Positions 53,236 to 62,314 of a stretch of 64,000 nucleotides of DNA are shown in pieces; within the stretch, counting starts at the first letter, position 1, and each line of letters begins with the position of its first letter. The notes below the pieces were generated by a model. It made no database searches. It had not been told where the DNA came from and worked only from the letters and a program-made list of their open reading frames with translations. The position numbers and the translations under genes are program-made. This stretch comes from JADKAV01 sp963704075 (GTDB taxonomy: Bacteria > Actinomycetota > Actinomycetes > S36-B12 > UBA10799): the NCBI GenBank assembly GCA_963704075.1, contig CAVPGV010000014.1:62001-126000 (forward strand), read 5' to 3'.

Positions 53236-53251
53236 CACCTTGTCCGACGTG

Positions 53252-53989
53252 ATGCGTGTCTTGCGCCAGCCCAAGTGGTTGGCCATGCTCGTGGCGCTGC
53301 CATTCCTGATGGGGCTGTGTGTCGTGGCCGCCAACTGGCAGTACGAGCGGCATGAGCGCCGTTCTGCACAGGAGCAGCGGGTGGCGGCGGCACAAGAGAC
53401 CGCGGCCGTGCCCCTGAGCTCGGTGCTGGCCCCCGCCGAGCAACTGCCGGACGATCAACGGTTCACGTCGGTGGCGGTCACCGGGCAGTACGACCAGCAA
53501 TCGGTCCTCATTCGGAATCGACCACTCGACGAGACGCCCGGCTTGTGGGTGGTGACGCCGTTGCGCGTGGCCGACGGCTCGCAGATCCTGGTTCTGCGCG
53601 GATGGCTGGAAGCGACCCGGGACAATGCGACGGCCGCGACGGCACCACCTCCCCCGGCCGGCCCGGTCACGGTGACCGGAGTCCTGCAACCCTCGGAGCC
53701 CAAGCGTGGCGCCGGGGTGTTGAGCAACGGTGAGGCGACCTCGCTCAACACCCAGACCCTGTGCCCGGAGCCCACCTGCTATCAGGCGTACCTGCAGGCG
53801 ACGTCCTCGCAGCCGGTGGACACCCTCGATCCCATCCCGGTCAAGGGTCCTGGACTGGGCCCTCACCTCGGGTACGCCGGGCAGTGGTTGATCTTCGGAA
53901 TGCTGCTACCCATCGGATACGTCATCCTGTTGCGCCGCGAGGTGAAGGAGTCGCGGCAACCCGCTGATGCACTAACCGGGCCGCGCTGA
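53252..53989 (+). CDS. SURF1-family cytochrome oxidase biogenesis protein
   Basis: A 245-residue protein from ATG 53252 (TTG 53240 is possible). One N-terminal membrane helix (WLAMLVALPFLMGLCVVAANW) and one C-terminal helix (WLIFGMLLPIGYVILL) flank an external domain, the SURF1 plan. Domain motifs include VTGQYDQQSVLIRNRP, VLRGWLE and GYAGQW. SURF1 assists haem insertion into subunit I of aa3-type oxidases. It lies between dodecin and an SDR gene. Confidence 0.88.
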   Translation: MRVLRQPKWLAMLVALPFLMGLCVVAANWQYERHERRSAQEQRVAAAQETAAVPLSSVLAPAEQLPDDQRFTSVAVTGQYDQQSVLIRNRPLDETPGLWVVTPLRVADGSQILVLRGWLEATRDNATAATAPPPPAGPVTVTGVLQPSEPKRGAGVLSNGEATSLNTQTLCPEPTCYQAYLQATSSQPVDTLDPIPVKGPGLGPHLGYAGQWLIFGMLLPIGYVILLRREVKESRQPADALTGPR

Positions 53990-54003
53990 GGCAGCATGGG
54001 GGC

Positions 54004-54783
54004 ATGGATCTAGGTCTGCGCGGGCGTTGTCTGGTCGTCACGGGGGCATCACGGGGGCTCGGCTTCGCCACTGCCGCCCAACTGGTGGCTGAAGGCGCCA
54101 ACGTGGTCCTCGTGGCTCGCGACCAAGCGGTGCTCGACACCGCGGTGGAGGGACTCGGCCCCGGGAACGCCGTGGGCATCGCCGCCGACCTTCGCGGGGA
54201 GACCACCTCGGAGATGGCGGTCGCCACGGCGTTGGCGCGGTTCGGCAGGCTGGACGGCGCTCTGATCAGCGCAGGCAGTCCGCCACCGGCAACCCCTATG
54301 AACGCATCCGAGTCCGCGTGGCGCGATGCGTTCGAAACGGTGTTTCTCGGGGGCCTGCGAATCGCCCGGGCGACCGCGTCGGCGACCACGGCCGACCAGG
54401 AGCCGTTCGGTGCGGGCTGCAGCATCGCGTTCGTGCTGTCGTCCTCCGCCCGATCGCCGATCCCCGGCCTGACGTTGTCCAACGGCCTACGACCCGGTCT
54501 GGCCATGCTGGTCAAGGACCTCGCCGACGAACTCGGACCGCAGGGAGTTCGGGTCAACGGGATTCTCCCCGGGCGGATCGCCACCGACAACACCTTCGCC
54601 CAGGACGCGAGGCAGGGCAATCCCGATGCGGTGCGCCGCCGTCGGGAGGCGACGATTCCTCTGCGTCGCTACGGACAGCCGGAGGAGTTCGGACGTCTGG
54701 CGGCCTTCCTCTTGTCGCCGTCGGCGGCCTACATCACGGGGTCGTTGGTCGCGATCGACGGCGGGGCGTTGCGGGCGTTGTAG
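54004..54783 (+). CDS. Short-chain dehydrogenase/reductase-like protein without YxxxK
   Basis: A 259-residue Rossmann protein. The cofactor motif VTGASRGLGFA is intact. Where classical SDRs have Tyr-x-x-x-Lys the sequence reads LTLSNGLRPGLAMLVKDLA, so the catalytic Tyr and Lys positions are Asn/Ser and Arg/Pro. The C-terminal PGRIATD and GSLVAIDGGALRAL are family-typical. An actinobacterial subgroup with the same SNxLRPG pattern exists, so the change is probably inherited. It may be a non-catalytic or altered-mechanism member. Confidence 0.82.
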   Translation: MDLGLRGRCLVVTGASRGLGFATAAQLVAEGANVVLVARDQAVLDTAVEGLGPGNAVGIAADLRGETTSEMAVATALARFGRLDGALISAGSPPPATPMNASESAWRDAFETVFLGGLRIARATASATTADQEPFGAGCSIAFVLSSSARSPIPGLTLSNGLRPGLAMLVKDLADELGPQGVRVNGILPGRIATDNTFAQDARQGNPDAVRRRREATIPLRRYGQPEEFGRLAAFLLSPSAAYITGSLVAIDGGALRAL

Positions 54784-55069
54784 GCCTGCTTTCTCAACTG
54801 CGGCGCCAACGGTCCCGGCCCGGGAGGGATCCGCGAGGTCGCGAGATGCCAGCGACCCGGTCATGGCTGGTCGGACGCCGATCGCGGACCGGAGCGTGAC
54901 CAGGGCGACCGTTGACCGTGTGCGGCCGAAGCGGTCGAACCACGAATCGGGAGATCGGTCAGATGCCGCGGGCTCGGTGATGCGCCTTGTCGCGATCATC
55001 CCGGGAGCCGATCCGGACTGACACTCCCCACACACGGTCACCCGACGATGTTTGCGAGCTCCGCGGAAA

Positions 55070-56938
55070 TCACTCGGAGGCGCTGAGACTGAACTGCTCG
55101 TAGTGGCGTGCATACAGCCCCCCACGCGCCAGTAGTTCGTCGTGCCGGCCGCGCTCGGCGATACGTCCGTTCTCGACGACCAGAATGAGGTCCGCATCGC
55201 GCACGGTGGACAGCCGATGGGCAATGACCAGTGACGTGCGCCCAGTGAGCGCGGCCGACAGTGCCACCTGGACTGCTCGCTCGTTCTCGCTGTCCAAGTG
55301 AGCGGTCGCCTCGTCGAGGACGACCACACCGGGTCGTTTCAGCAGCAGACGTGCGATCGCCAGTCGTTGCTTCTCGCCGCCGGACAACCGGTAGCCGCGA
55401 TCCCCCACCACCGTGTTGAGCCCGTCGGGCAGGGTACGCAGCAGACCCGCGATCTGGGCGTCCTCACAGGCGGCCCAGATCTGCTGCTCGCTCGCATCCG
55501 GGTCCGCGTACCGCAGGTTGGCCAGGATCGTGTCGTGGAACATGTGAGCGTCCTGGGTCACGTAGCCGACGGTGCGCCGCAGCGAGTCCAGCGAGACGTC
55601 TCGCACATCCACGTCGTTGAGCAGAACGGCTCCGGAGTCCACGTCGTAGAGTCGCGCCACCAGCGCCGTGATCGTGGTCTTGCCCGCCCCGCTCGGCCCC
55701 ACCAGGGCAACCAGACCACCTGCCGGGATTTCGAAGTCCACACCGTGCAGGATCTGATCGCTGCTGCGCGCCTCTTCCACCGCCACCGACTCCAACGAGG
55801 CCAACGACACCTCAGCGGGAGCGGGATAGTGGAAGTCCACGTCACGGAAGCGGACGCTGACCGGGCCGGGTGGCAGATCCACCGGCTGCTCACTCTGTTT
55901 GATCAGCGGTGGCAGATCCAGCACTTCGAAGACCCGCTCGAAACTGACCAACGCGGTCATGACGTCCACCCGGACGTTGCTCAGTGCGGTCAAGGGCCCG
56001 TACAACTGCGCCAGCAAACCGGTCAGGGCCAACAGCGTGCCCAGCGTGAGCGCTCCGGTTATCACCAAGTTGCCACCCAGCCCGTAGACCAGCGCGGTGG
56101 CCAGCGCCGCGACCAATGTGAGCGCGGTGAAGAAGTAGCGGTTGGCCATCGCGATGGAGACGCCGATGTCGCGCACCCTCGCGGCCCGGCCGGAGAACTC
56201 GGCATCTTCTTGCTCGGGACGTCCGAAGAGCTTGGTCAGAAGCGCTCCCCCGACGTTGAACCGTTCGGTCATCTGCGTGCTCATGTCGGAGTTCATCTGC
56301 ATCTGCTGCCGTGTGAGTCCGGCCAAGCGCCGGCCCATCCATTTCGCGGGAAGGATGAACAAGGGCACCAGGACCAGCGAGGCCAGTGTCACCTGCCAGG
56401 ACAGCGCGAACATCGTGATGAGCACCACGACCAGACTGATGAGATTGCCCAGGACACCGGACAACGTCGAGGTGAACGCCTGCTGGGCACCGATCACATC
56501 GTTGTTCAACCGGGAGACCAGCGCTCCGGTCTGGGTGCGCGTGAAGAAGGCGATCGGCTGACGCTGGACGTGCGCGTAGACCTCCGAGCGCAGGTCGTAG
56601 ATCAAGCCCTCCCCGATGCGTGCGGACTGCCACCGACTGACCAGCCCCACCAGAGCGTCGATCACCGCCAATCCGGCGACCATCAAGGCCGAGATCGTGA
56701 CCACCGCAGCGTTGCCGGGGGTGATGCCGTCGTCGATGATCCGACGGAAGAGCAGCGGCTGCGCCACGACCAGCAGAGAATCCACGACCAGGAGTATGAG
56801 GAACCCGATGATCAGTGGTCGGTAGTTGCGCGCGTATCCGAGAATGCGCCGGACAGTCCCGGGTGCGAGTTTGTGCTGCTTGACCGACTCGTCACGGGAG
56901 AACGAACGCATCGCGAAATGCGTGCGCATCATTGACAT
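55070..56938 (-). CDS. ABC exporter, fused membrane and ATPase domains
   Basis: A 622-residue half-transporter of the ABCB/MsbA type. Six helices lie within residues ~40-340. The ATPase domain has Walker A GPSGAGKTT, signature LSGGEKQRLAIARLL, Walker B VVVLDEATAHLD and switch AHRLST. It would homodimerise and export lipids, drugs or peptides. ATG 56938, 56932 and 56911 are candidate starts. About 285 bases to its left (54784-55069) hold no gene I can support. Confidence 0.9.
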   Translation of the reverse strand: MSMMRTHFAMRSFSRDESVKQHKLAPGTVRRILGYARNYRPLIIGFLILLVVDSLLVVAQPLLFRRIIDDGITPGNAAVVTISALMVAGLAVIDALVGLVSRWQSARIGEGLIYDLRSEVYAHVQRQPIAFFTRTQTGALVSRLNNDVIGAQQAFTSTLSGVLGNLISLVVVLITMFALSWQVTLASLVLVPLFILPAKWMGRRLAGLTRQQMQMNSDMSTQMTERFNVGGALLTKLFGRPEQEDAEFSGRAARVRDIGVSIAMANRYFFTALTLVAALATALVYGLGGNLVITGALTLGTLLALTGLLAQLYGPLTALSNVRVDVMTALVSFERVFEVLDLPPLIKQSEQPVDLPPGPVSVRFRDVDFHYPAPAEVSLASLESVAVEEARSSDQILHGVDFEIPAGGLVALVGPSGAGKTTITALVARLYDVDSGAVLLNDVDVRDVSLDSLRRTVGYVTQDAHMFHDTILANLRYADPDASEQQIWAACEDAQIAGLLRTLPDGLNTVVGDRGYRLSGGEKQRLAIARLLLKRPGVVVLDEATAHLDSENERAVQVALSAALTGRTSLVIAHRLSTVRDADLILVVENGRIAERGRHDELLARGGLYARHYEQFSLSASE

Positions 56939-57087
56939 ACCTGCCCCAACCCTGGGCAGTCACGTCAACCACCCACATCGCCCAACCCGTCGGCGGGGCG
57001 AAAGATTCCCGGGCGGTCGTTCACATAGATGATCAGGCGAGATCTCGACTCGCAGGAAATCTGACTCCAGGCCGCCGGACCCGACGG

Positions 57088-57303
57088 TCAGTCCTTCTTG
57101 GCCCGGCCCGGCCCACCACGTCCACGCAGGGTGACGTCCGATTCCACGAGCACGCGGTGAATGAAACCGTAGGAGCGGCCGGTCTCCGCAGCGAGTTCGC
57201 GGATGCTGGCCCCCTGACCGTAGCGCTTCTTCAATTCGGAGGTGAGTTCCTCGCGCTCCCCGCCGGTGATCCTGCGCCCCTTCTCCTTCTGCAACGTCGC
57301 CAT
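57088..57303 (-). CDS. Small helix-turn-helix protein
   Basis: A 71-residue basic protein from ATG 57303 behind GAGGAG. The central part, ASIRELAAETGRSYGFIHRVL, forms a helix-turn-helix (split ASIRELAAET, GRSYGFIHRVL), flanked by Lys/Arg-rich ends (TLQKEKGRR and GRGGPGRAKKD). The family is conserved across actinobacteria and is found beside the ABC-F gene and suf cluster. The target is unknown; the size suggests a nucleoid-associated or simple transcription factor. Confidence 0.85.
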   Translation of the reverse strand: MATLQKEKGRRITGGEREELTSELKKRYGQGASIRELAAETGRSYGFIHRVLVESDVTLRGRGGPGRAKKD

Positions 57304-57356
57304 GCGGCAACTCCTCTCACGATCTATCTGTTTAACGTACGCTACGTCTCGCATTG

Positions 57357-58946
57357 TTAGGCGAGCGACACCAAGTCCAAGTACTGCTCGTCCCACATGT
57401 CCTCTGCCCCGTCCGGAAGAAGTAATACACGTTCCGGCTCAAGGGCGGTGACCGCACCCGGATCGTGGGTCACCAGCACCACCGCGCCCTCGTACTCCTG
57501 CAAGGCGCCGAGGATCTCCTCGCGGGAGGCGGGGTCGAGGTTGTTCGTCGGTTCGTCGAGAAGCAGCACGTTGGCACCGGAAACCACCAGGCAGGCAAGT
57601 GCCAGACGGGTCTTCTCACCGCCGCTGAGCGTTCCGGCCGGCTGGAAGACGGTGTCGCCGCTGAACAAGAACCTGCCGAGCACCGATCGGGCTTCCGTGT
57701 CGGTCAGACCAGGCGCTTGTGTCGCCAGGTTCTCCAACACGCTGCGCTCCCTGTCCAGGGTCTCGTGTTCCTGCGCGTAGTACCCGGTCACCAGTCCATG
57801 GCCCCGGACCACGTGTCCGGTGTCGGACTCCAGCTCGCCGGCCAGCATGCGCAGCAAAGTTGTCTTGCCCGCACCGTTGAGTCCGAGGACAACGACCCGT
57901 GCGCCGCGGTCGATGGCCAGATCCACATCCATGAAGATCTCCTGTGACCCGTAGGACTTCGACAAGCCCTCGGCCGCCAGCGGAACTCGCCCACAGGGCA
58001 GCGGTTGCGGAAAACGCAGAGCAGCGGTCCGCTCCTGGCGCCGCTGCGGTTCCAGACCGGCCACCAGGGCATCCGCGCGACGCAGCATCGTCTGAGCCTG
58101 CCGGGCCTTGGTCGCCTTCGCGCGCATGCGTTCGGCCTGCCCGCGCAGGGCATCGGCTTGTTTGGTCGCGTTGGTCTGCTCGCGGCGGCGGCGCCGGGCA
58201 TCCACCTCCACCTGCTGCTGATACGCGTCCCATCCCATGTTGTAGACGTCGAGAGTGCAACGGACCGCGTCGAGGTGTGCGACCTTCGTGACCACGTCGC
58301 GCACGAGGTCCACGTCGTGGGAGATCACCACAAGACCCTCGCTGTACGTGCGTAGGAAGCCGCGCAGCCAGGCGATCGAATCCGCATCGAGGTGGTTCGT
58401 CGGCTCGTCCAGCAGGAGAACCCCTCCACTGGAGAACAGGATCCGCGCCAGTTCGACCCGACGCCGCTGACCTCCAGAAAGCGTGCCGAGCGGACGGGAC
58501 AGTTGCTCGTGCGTCAGACCCAATCCGTCGGCCACGGCCAGTGCCTCGGCCTCGGCGGCGTAGCCCCCCTGCGCAAGGAATTCGGCTTCTGCGTTCGCAT
58601 ACCGACGCATGGCCTGGTCACGCTTGTCCGGGTCCTCCATGCCGCGGGCGTGACGCTGCATCCGGGAGACCGCCTCGTGGAGTCCGCGAGCACTCATGAT
58701 GCGCACCATGGCCGTCTGCTCGGCGTCGGCAGCGGCTGGATCCTGCGGCAGGTACTCGACCTCGGCGCGGGTCACCCGGCCCGCTGCGGGTTGCGTCAGC
58801 CCGGCCAGCACCTTCATGAGGGTGGTCTTGCCCGCTCCGTTGCGACCCACCAGACCGACCCGATCGCCAGGTCCGACTCTGAGGTTCGCGCCCTCCAACA
58901 GCAATCGGGCGCCAGCGCGCAACTCAATGTCAGAGGCTTGGATCAC
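57357..58946 (-). CDS. ABC-F family ATPase
   Basis: A 529-residue protein with two ABC domains and no membrane segment. Domain 1 has GRNGAGKTTLMKVLAG and LSGGQRRRVELARIL; domain 2 has GLNGAGKTTLLRMLAG and LSGGEKTRLALACLV. A charged linker (~residues 230-300) carries many Arg and Lys. ABC-F proteins act on the ribosome exit site, in translation control or antibiotic protection. The linker length suggests a housekeeping type. The GTG at 58946 is preceded by GGAGGG only two bases away, so ATG 58976 remains possible. Confidence 0.88.
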   Translation of the reverse strand: MIQASDIELRAGARLLLEGANLRVGPGDRVGLVGRNGAGKTTLMKVLAGLTQPAAGRVTRAEVEYLPQDPAAADAEQTAMVRIMSARGLHEAVSRMQRHARGMEDPDKRDQAMRRYANAEAEFLAQGGYAAEAEALAVADGLGLTHEQLSRPLGTLSGGQRRRVELARILFSSGGVLLLDEPTNHLDADSIAWLRGFLRTYSEGLVVISHDVDLVRDVVTKVAHLDAVRCTLDVYNMGWDAYQQQVEVDARRRRREQTNATKQADALRGQAERMRAKATKARQAQTMLRRADALVAGLEPQRRQERTAALRFPQPLPCGRVPLAAEGLSKSYGSQEIFMDVDLAIDRGARVVVLGLNGAGKTTLLRMLAGELESDTGHVVRGHGLVTGYYAQEHETLDRERSVLENLATQAPGLTDTEARSVLGRFLFSGDTVFQPAGTLSGGEKTRLALACLVVSGANVLLLDEPTNNLDPASREEILGALQEYEGAVVLVTHDPGAVTALEPERVLLLPDGAEDMWDEQYLDLVSLA

Positions 58947-59106
58947 ACCCTCCACTGTGGCAAACCTGAAACGCACCGCGGCCAGCGCCCTTCGCGGGCC
59001 GGAACCGACCGTGCGCGACTACGCCACCTCCCGACGAGCAGGAGACAGACGAGGTTCGACGACCCGCACAAGAGCGACACGTTCGCCAACCAGGTCGTGA
59101 CCTGAA

Positions 59107-59150
59107 GCGTGCAAATATCTGTTGATTCAACGTTCGAGATATTTGCACGC
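59107..59150. promoter_or_regulatory. Perfect 14-bp inverted repeat between suf operon end and ABC-F
   Basis: GCGTGCAAATATCT (59107-59120) and AGATATTTGCACGC (59137-59150) are exact complements with a 16-base spacer. The block is strikingly A+T-rich for this genome and lies in the ~277-base gap 58947-59223. It has no T-tract. It could be an operator for the ABC-F gene, or a stem-loop ending suf transcription. Confidence 0.6.
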
Positions 59151-59223
59151 GCGGGATCGCCGCGAACGACTTTGGACGCAACGCGCCACCCAATGACCGG
59201 ATCTGACCAAAGTCAGTCAAGAC

Positions 59224-59535
59224 TCAAACGTTGAAGCCCAGCGCTCGCAGCATTTCCCGGCCTTCGTCGGTGATCTTGTCGGGACCCCACGGCGGCATCC
59301 AGACCCAGTTGATCCGGAAATCCTTCACGACGTCCGACAGCGCGACGCGGGTCTGGTCCTCGATCTCGTCGGTCAGCGGGCAGGCAGCCGACGTCAACGT
59401 CATGTCGATGGTTGCGATCTCGTCGGAGTCCACGTGCACGCCGTACACCAGACCCAGGTCGACCACGTTGATCCCGAGTTCCGGATCGACGACGTCGCGC
59501 ATCCGCTCGGTGAGTTCCTCTTCGGTGACACTCAT
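59224..59535 (-). CDS. sufT: SufT-like (DUF59/MIP18 domain) Fe-S assembly factor
   Basis: A 103-residue DUF59 protein. MRDVVDPELGINVVDLGLVY is the family N-terminus (quoted in part: DPELGINVVDLGLVY). The conserved Cys in LTSAACPLTDEI is the likely Fe-S ligand, and WMPPWGPDKITDEG closes the domain. SufT-type proteins help transfer clusters to target proteins. The ATG at 59535 overlaps the sufU stop (ATGA). It is the last gene of the suf operon. Confidence 0.9.
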   Translation of the reverse strand: MSVTEEELTERMRDVVDPELGINVVDLGLVYGVHVDSDEIATIDMTLTSAACPLTDEIEDQTRVALSDVVKDFRINWVWMPPWGPDKITDEGREMLRALGFNV

Positions 59536-59980
59536 GTGAAGTCCTTTCCCAGTGCTTGCAGCGTTGCGTCCTTGAAAGCCATCCAGCCCAGCAGCGCGCA
59601 CTTCACGCGTGCCGGAAAGGCAGCCACTCCGGCAAATGCGATGCCGTCCCCGAGCACGTCCTCGTTCGGCTCGACCTTGCCGCGACCCTCGATCAAGGTG
59701 CACGAACTCCTCGACGACCGGCCACACCTGTTCCAGCGGCTGCCCGACGAGCTGTTCGTACATCACCGAGGTGGAGGCCTGCGAGATGGAGCACCCGGTG
59801 GCGTCGTACGAGATGTCCTGCACGACACCGTCCGTCCACCTCGACGCGCAAGGTGATCTCGTCGCCGCAACTCGGGTTCACATGGTGAACCTCGGCTTCG
59901 AAGGGTTCGCGCAGGCCCTTGCCGCGGGGGTTTCGGTAGTGATCCAGGATGATCTCCTGGTACAGCGTTTCCAGATTCAT
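59532..59980 (-). pseudogene. sufU: SufU Fe-S scaffold/sulfurtransferase, two frameshifts
   Basis: Three frames rebuild a SufU of about 150 residues. YQEIILDHYRNPRGKGL and NPSCGDEITLRVEVDG are in frame from ATG 59980. After a shift near 59830 comes QDISYDATGCSISQASTSVM. After another near 59695 come IEGRGKVEPNEDVLGDGIAF and FPARVKCALLGWMAFKDATL, ending at 59532. The three Zn/sulfur Cys (in NPSCGD, TGCSIS and VKCALLGW) are all preserved, so selection has kept the coding content. That favours sequence error over real loss. SufU receives sulfur from SufS. Confidence 0.85.
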
Positions 59981-61227
59981 GCGAAGAACTCCAGAGCCCG
60001 ACGGGTTCCCGCCAGTAGCGCGGCCACGTCATCCTCGTCGTTGTACAGGTAGAACGACGCACGCGTCGTCGCGGGAATGCCGTACCGCCGGTGCAGCGGC
60101 CAGGCGCAGTGGTGTCCCACCCGCACGGCCACACCGGAGTCGTCCAGCACCTGCCCCAGGTCGTGTGGATGCACGCCGTCGGCCACGAACGAAACCGCTG
60201 CTCCGCGATCCACCAGGTCCGTCGGCCCGATGATGCGGATGCCCGGGATGTCACTGAGCCCCTCGACCGCGAGGCCCGTCAGGCGCACCTCGTGGTCGTG
60301 GATGGTCTGCAGACCGACCGAATCCAGGTATCGGCAGGCCGCATCCAGACCTACCGCCTGGGCGATGTTGGGTACACCGGCCTCGAAGCGCTGCGGAGGC
60401 GGGGCGAACGTCGAACGGTCCATGAAGACCTGCTCGATCATCGAACCTCCGGTGAGCATCGGCGGCATCTCCGCGAGCAACTCGGCGCGACCCCACAGAC
60501 ATCCGATTCCGGTGGGTCCGAGCATCTTGTGCCCGCTGAAGGCGACAAAATCCGCATCGAGTTCGCTCACGTCCACCGTCATGTGCGGGACGGACTGGCA
60601 CGCATCCACGATCATGATCGCGCCGACCGCGTGCGCCATCCGTGCGATGCGTGCGATGGGGTTGATCGTTCCAAGCACGTTCGACTGATGCGTGACGGCG
60701 ACGATCCGGGTCCGTTCGGTGATGAGGTCCGGATCGAGATCGAGGCGTCCGTCATCGGTGACCCCGAACCATCGCAGGGTGGCGCCCGTGCGCTTGGCGA
60801 CCTGCTGCCAGGGCACCAGGTTCGCGTGGTGTTCCATCTCCGAGATGAGAATCTCGTCGCCGGGTCGCAGGACGAAGCGGGCGGGCCCACCGTCGAGCGT
60901 GGCGTTGGTGAACGCGTACGCGACGAGGTTCAGCGCCTCAGTCGCGTTGCGCGTGAAGACGATCTCATCGGCCGCCGCGCCGATGAATGCGGCCACCGTG
61001 GCGCGGGCCTGCTCGTACGCATCCGTGGCTTCCTCGGCCAGTTGATGGTTGCCCCGGTGGACCGCGGCATTGTGCAGTTCGTAGAAGTCGCGCTCAGCGT
61101 TGAGGACGGCGTACGGCTTCTGCGACGTCGCCCCCGAATCCAGGTACACAAGTCGCCGGTCGCCGCGCACGCTGCGTTCAAGGATCGGGAAATCCTTGCG
61201 CAGCGTGTCGACGTCCAGCAGAGTCAT
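59977..61227 (-). CDS. sufS: SufS cysteine desulfurase
   Basis: A 416-residue group II PLP desulfurase. Schiff-base Lys234 lies in AFSGHKMLGPTG and the persulfide-forming Cys374 in VRVGHHCAWPLH. TRNATEALNLVA and EMEHHANLVPWQ are typical of SufS. It strips sulfur from cysteine and passes it to SufU. The ATG at 61227 overlaps the sufC stop and its own stop overlaps the sufU ATG, both by ATGA. Confidence 0.95.
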   Translation of the reverse strand: MTLLDVDTLRKDFPILERSVRGDRRLVYLDSGATSQKPYAVLNAERDFYELHNAAVHRGNHQLAEEATDAYEQARATVAAFIGAAADEIVFTRNATEALNLVAYAFTNATLDGGPARFVLRPGDEILISEMEHHANLVPWQQVAKRTGATLRWFGVTDDGRLDLDPDLITERTRIVAVTHQSNVLGTINPIARIARMAHAVGAIMIVDACQSVPHMTVDVSELDADFVAFSGHKMLGPTGIGCLWGRAELLAEMPPMLTGGSMIEQVFMDRSTFAPPPQRFEAGVPNIAQAVGLDAACRYLDSVGLQTIHDHEVRLTGLAVEGLSDIPGIRIIGPTDLVDRGAAVSFVADGVHPHDLGQVLDDSGVAVRVGHHCAWPLHRRYGIPATTRASFYLYNDEDDVAALLAGTRRALEFFA

Positions 61228-61988
61228 CCTGCGACACCCGCTCCGATGAACTGCTCGTAGCCACTCGCCTCGATCTCGTCGGCCAGTTCGGGGCCGCCTT
61301 CGGCCACGATCCTGCCTTGCCACATCACGTGGACGAACTCCACCGGGATCTGGCGCAGCAGACGTGTGGTGTGGGTGATCAGCACGACTCCGACCTCTCC
61401 GCCGGCACGTACCCGGTTCACGCCCTCGGAAACCACCTTCAGGGCGTCGACGTCGAGCCCGGAGTCGGTCTCGTCGAGCACCGCGAACTTCGGCTTGAGC
61501 AGTCCCAGCTGGAGGATCTCGTGGCGTTTGCGCTCGCCACCGGAGAAGCCCTCATTCACACTGCGCTCGGCGAAAGAAGGGTCCACATTCAGGTCGGCCA
61601 TTGCAGCGCGCATCTCCTTGAGCCAGGTGCGCAGCGGCGGGGCCTCGCCCCGGACCGCGGTCACCGAACTGCGCAAGAAGTTCGACACGGACACGCCGGG
61701 CACCTCGACCGGGTACTGCATCGCGAGGAAGAGTCCGGCCCGGGCGCGTTCGTCGACACTCATGTCCAGCACGTCCTCGCCGTCCATGGTGACCGAGCCA
61801 CCGGTGATCCGGTACGCGGGATGCCCTGCCAGCGCGTAGGCCAGTGTCGACTTGCCCGAGCCGTTCGGGCCCATGATGGCGTGCGTCTGGCCACTGGCAA
61901 CAGTGAGGTTCACCCCCCGCAGGATCTCCTTCGGTCCACCATCGGACTCAACCTCGACATGCAGCTCGTGGATCTTCAACTCGGTCAT
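61224..61988 (-). CDS. sufC: SufC ABC-type ATPase
   Basis: A 254-residue soluble ATPase. Walker A AIMGPNGSGKST, signature GFSGGERKRHEIL, Walker B FAVLDETDSGLD and the switch LITHTTRLL are SufC-specific variants. It binds SufB and SufD and drives cluster assembly on the SufBC2D complex. It overlaps the Rieske gene by four bases and sufS by four. Confidence 0.95.
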   Translation of the reverse strand: MTELKIHELHVEVESDGGPKEILRGVNLTVASGQTHAIMGPNGSGKSTLAYALAGHPAYRITGGSVTMDGEDVLDMSVDERARAGLFLAMQYPVEVPGVSVSNFLRSSVTAVRGEAPPLRTWLKEMRAAMADLNVDPSFAERSVNEGFSGGERKRHEILQLGLLKPKFAVLDETDSGLDVDALKVVSEGVNRVRAGGEVGVVLITHTTRLLRQIPVEFVHVMWQGRIVAEGGPELADEIEASGYEQFIGAGVAG

Positions 61989-62314
61989 CGTGCCTCCTCG
62001 GGAACGGCGACGAGCACGACGGCTTCGTCACCTTGGCCTTCAATCTGAACGGGATATGTAGCTATGGATTCGAATGCCGGTGGCCCGGACGGCTCGCCGG
62101 TTCGCAGGTCGAACCGGGATCCGTGCAGCCAGCACTCGATGGTGCAGTCCGACACCTCGCCCTCGGACAGGGAAACCTCGGCGTGGGAACACACGTCGTT
62201 GACGGCGAACACCTCGTCACCGACGCGTACCAGAGCCACGTGGACACCGTCGATCACCACCCGGCGGGGCTGACGGTCGCGCAAATCGGCCAGGCGCACA
62301 GAGACGTCACCCAT
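61985..62314 (-). CDS. Rieske-type ferredoxin of the suf operon
   Basis: A 109-residue non-haem Rieske protein. The [2Fe-2S] motifs CSHAEVSLSEG (C-x-H) and CWLHGSRFD (C-x2-H) are intact. This small ferredoxin is often encoded between sufD and sufC in actinobacteria; it may give electrons to the assembly machinery, though this is unproven. ATG 62314 shares one base with the sufD stop (TGATG). Confidence 0.9.
   Translation of the reverse strand: MGDVSVRLADLRDRQPRRVVIDGVHVALVRVGDEVFAVNDVCSHAEVSLSEGEVSDCTIECWLHGSRFDLRTGEPSGPPAFESIATYPVQIEGQGDEAVVLVAVPEEAR

Noticed and set aside
55298..56935. 545-residue plus-strand ORF opposite the ABC exporter
   Set aside because: Antisense of a well-supported ABC exporter with both Walker motifs; no independent evidence.
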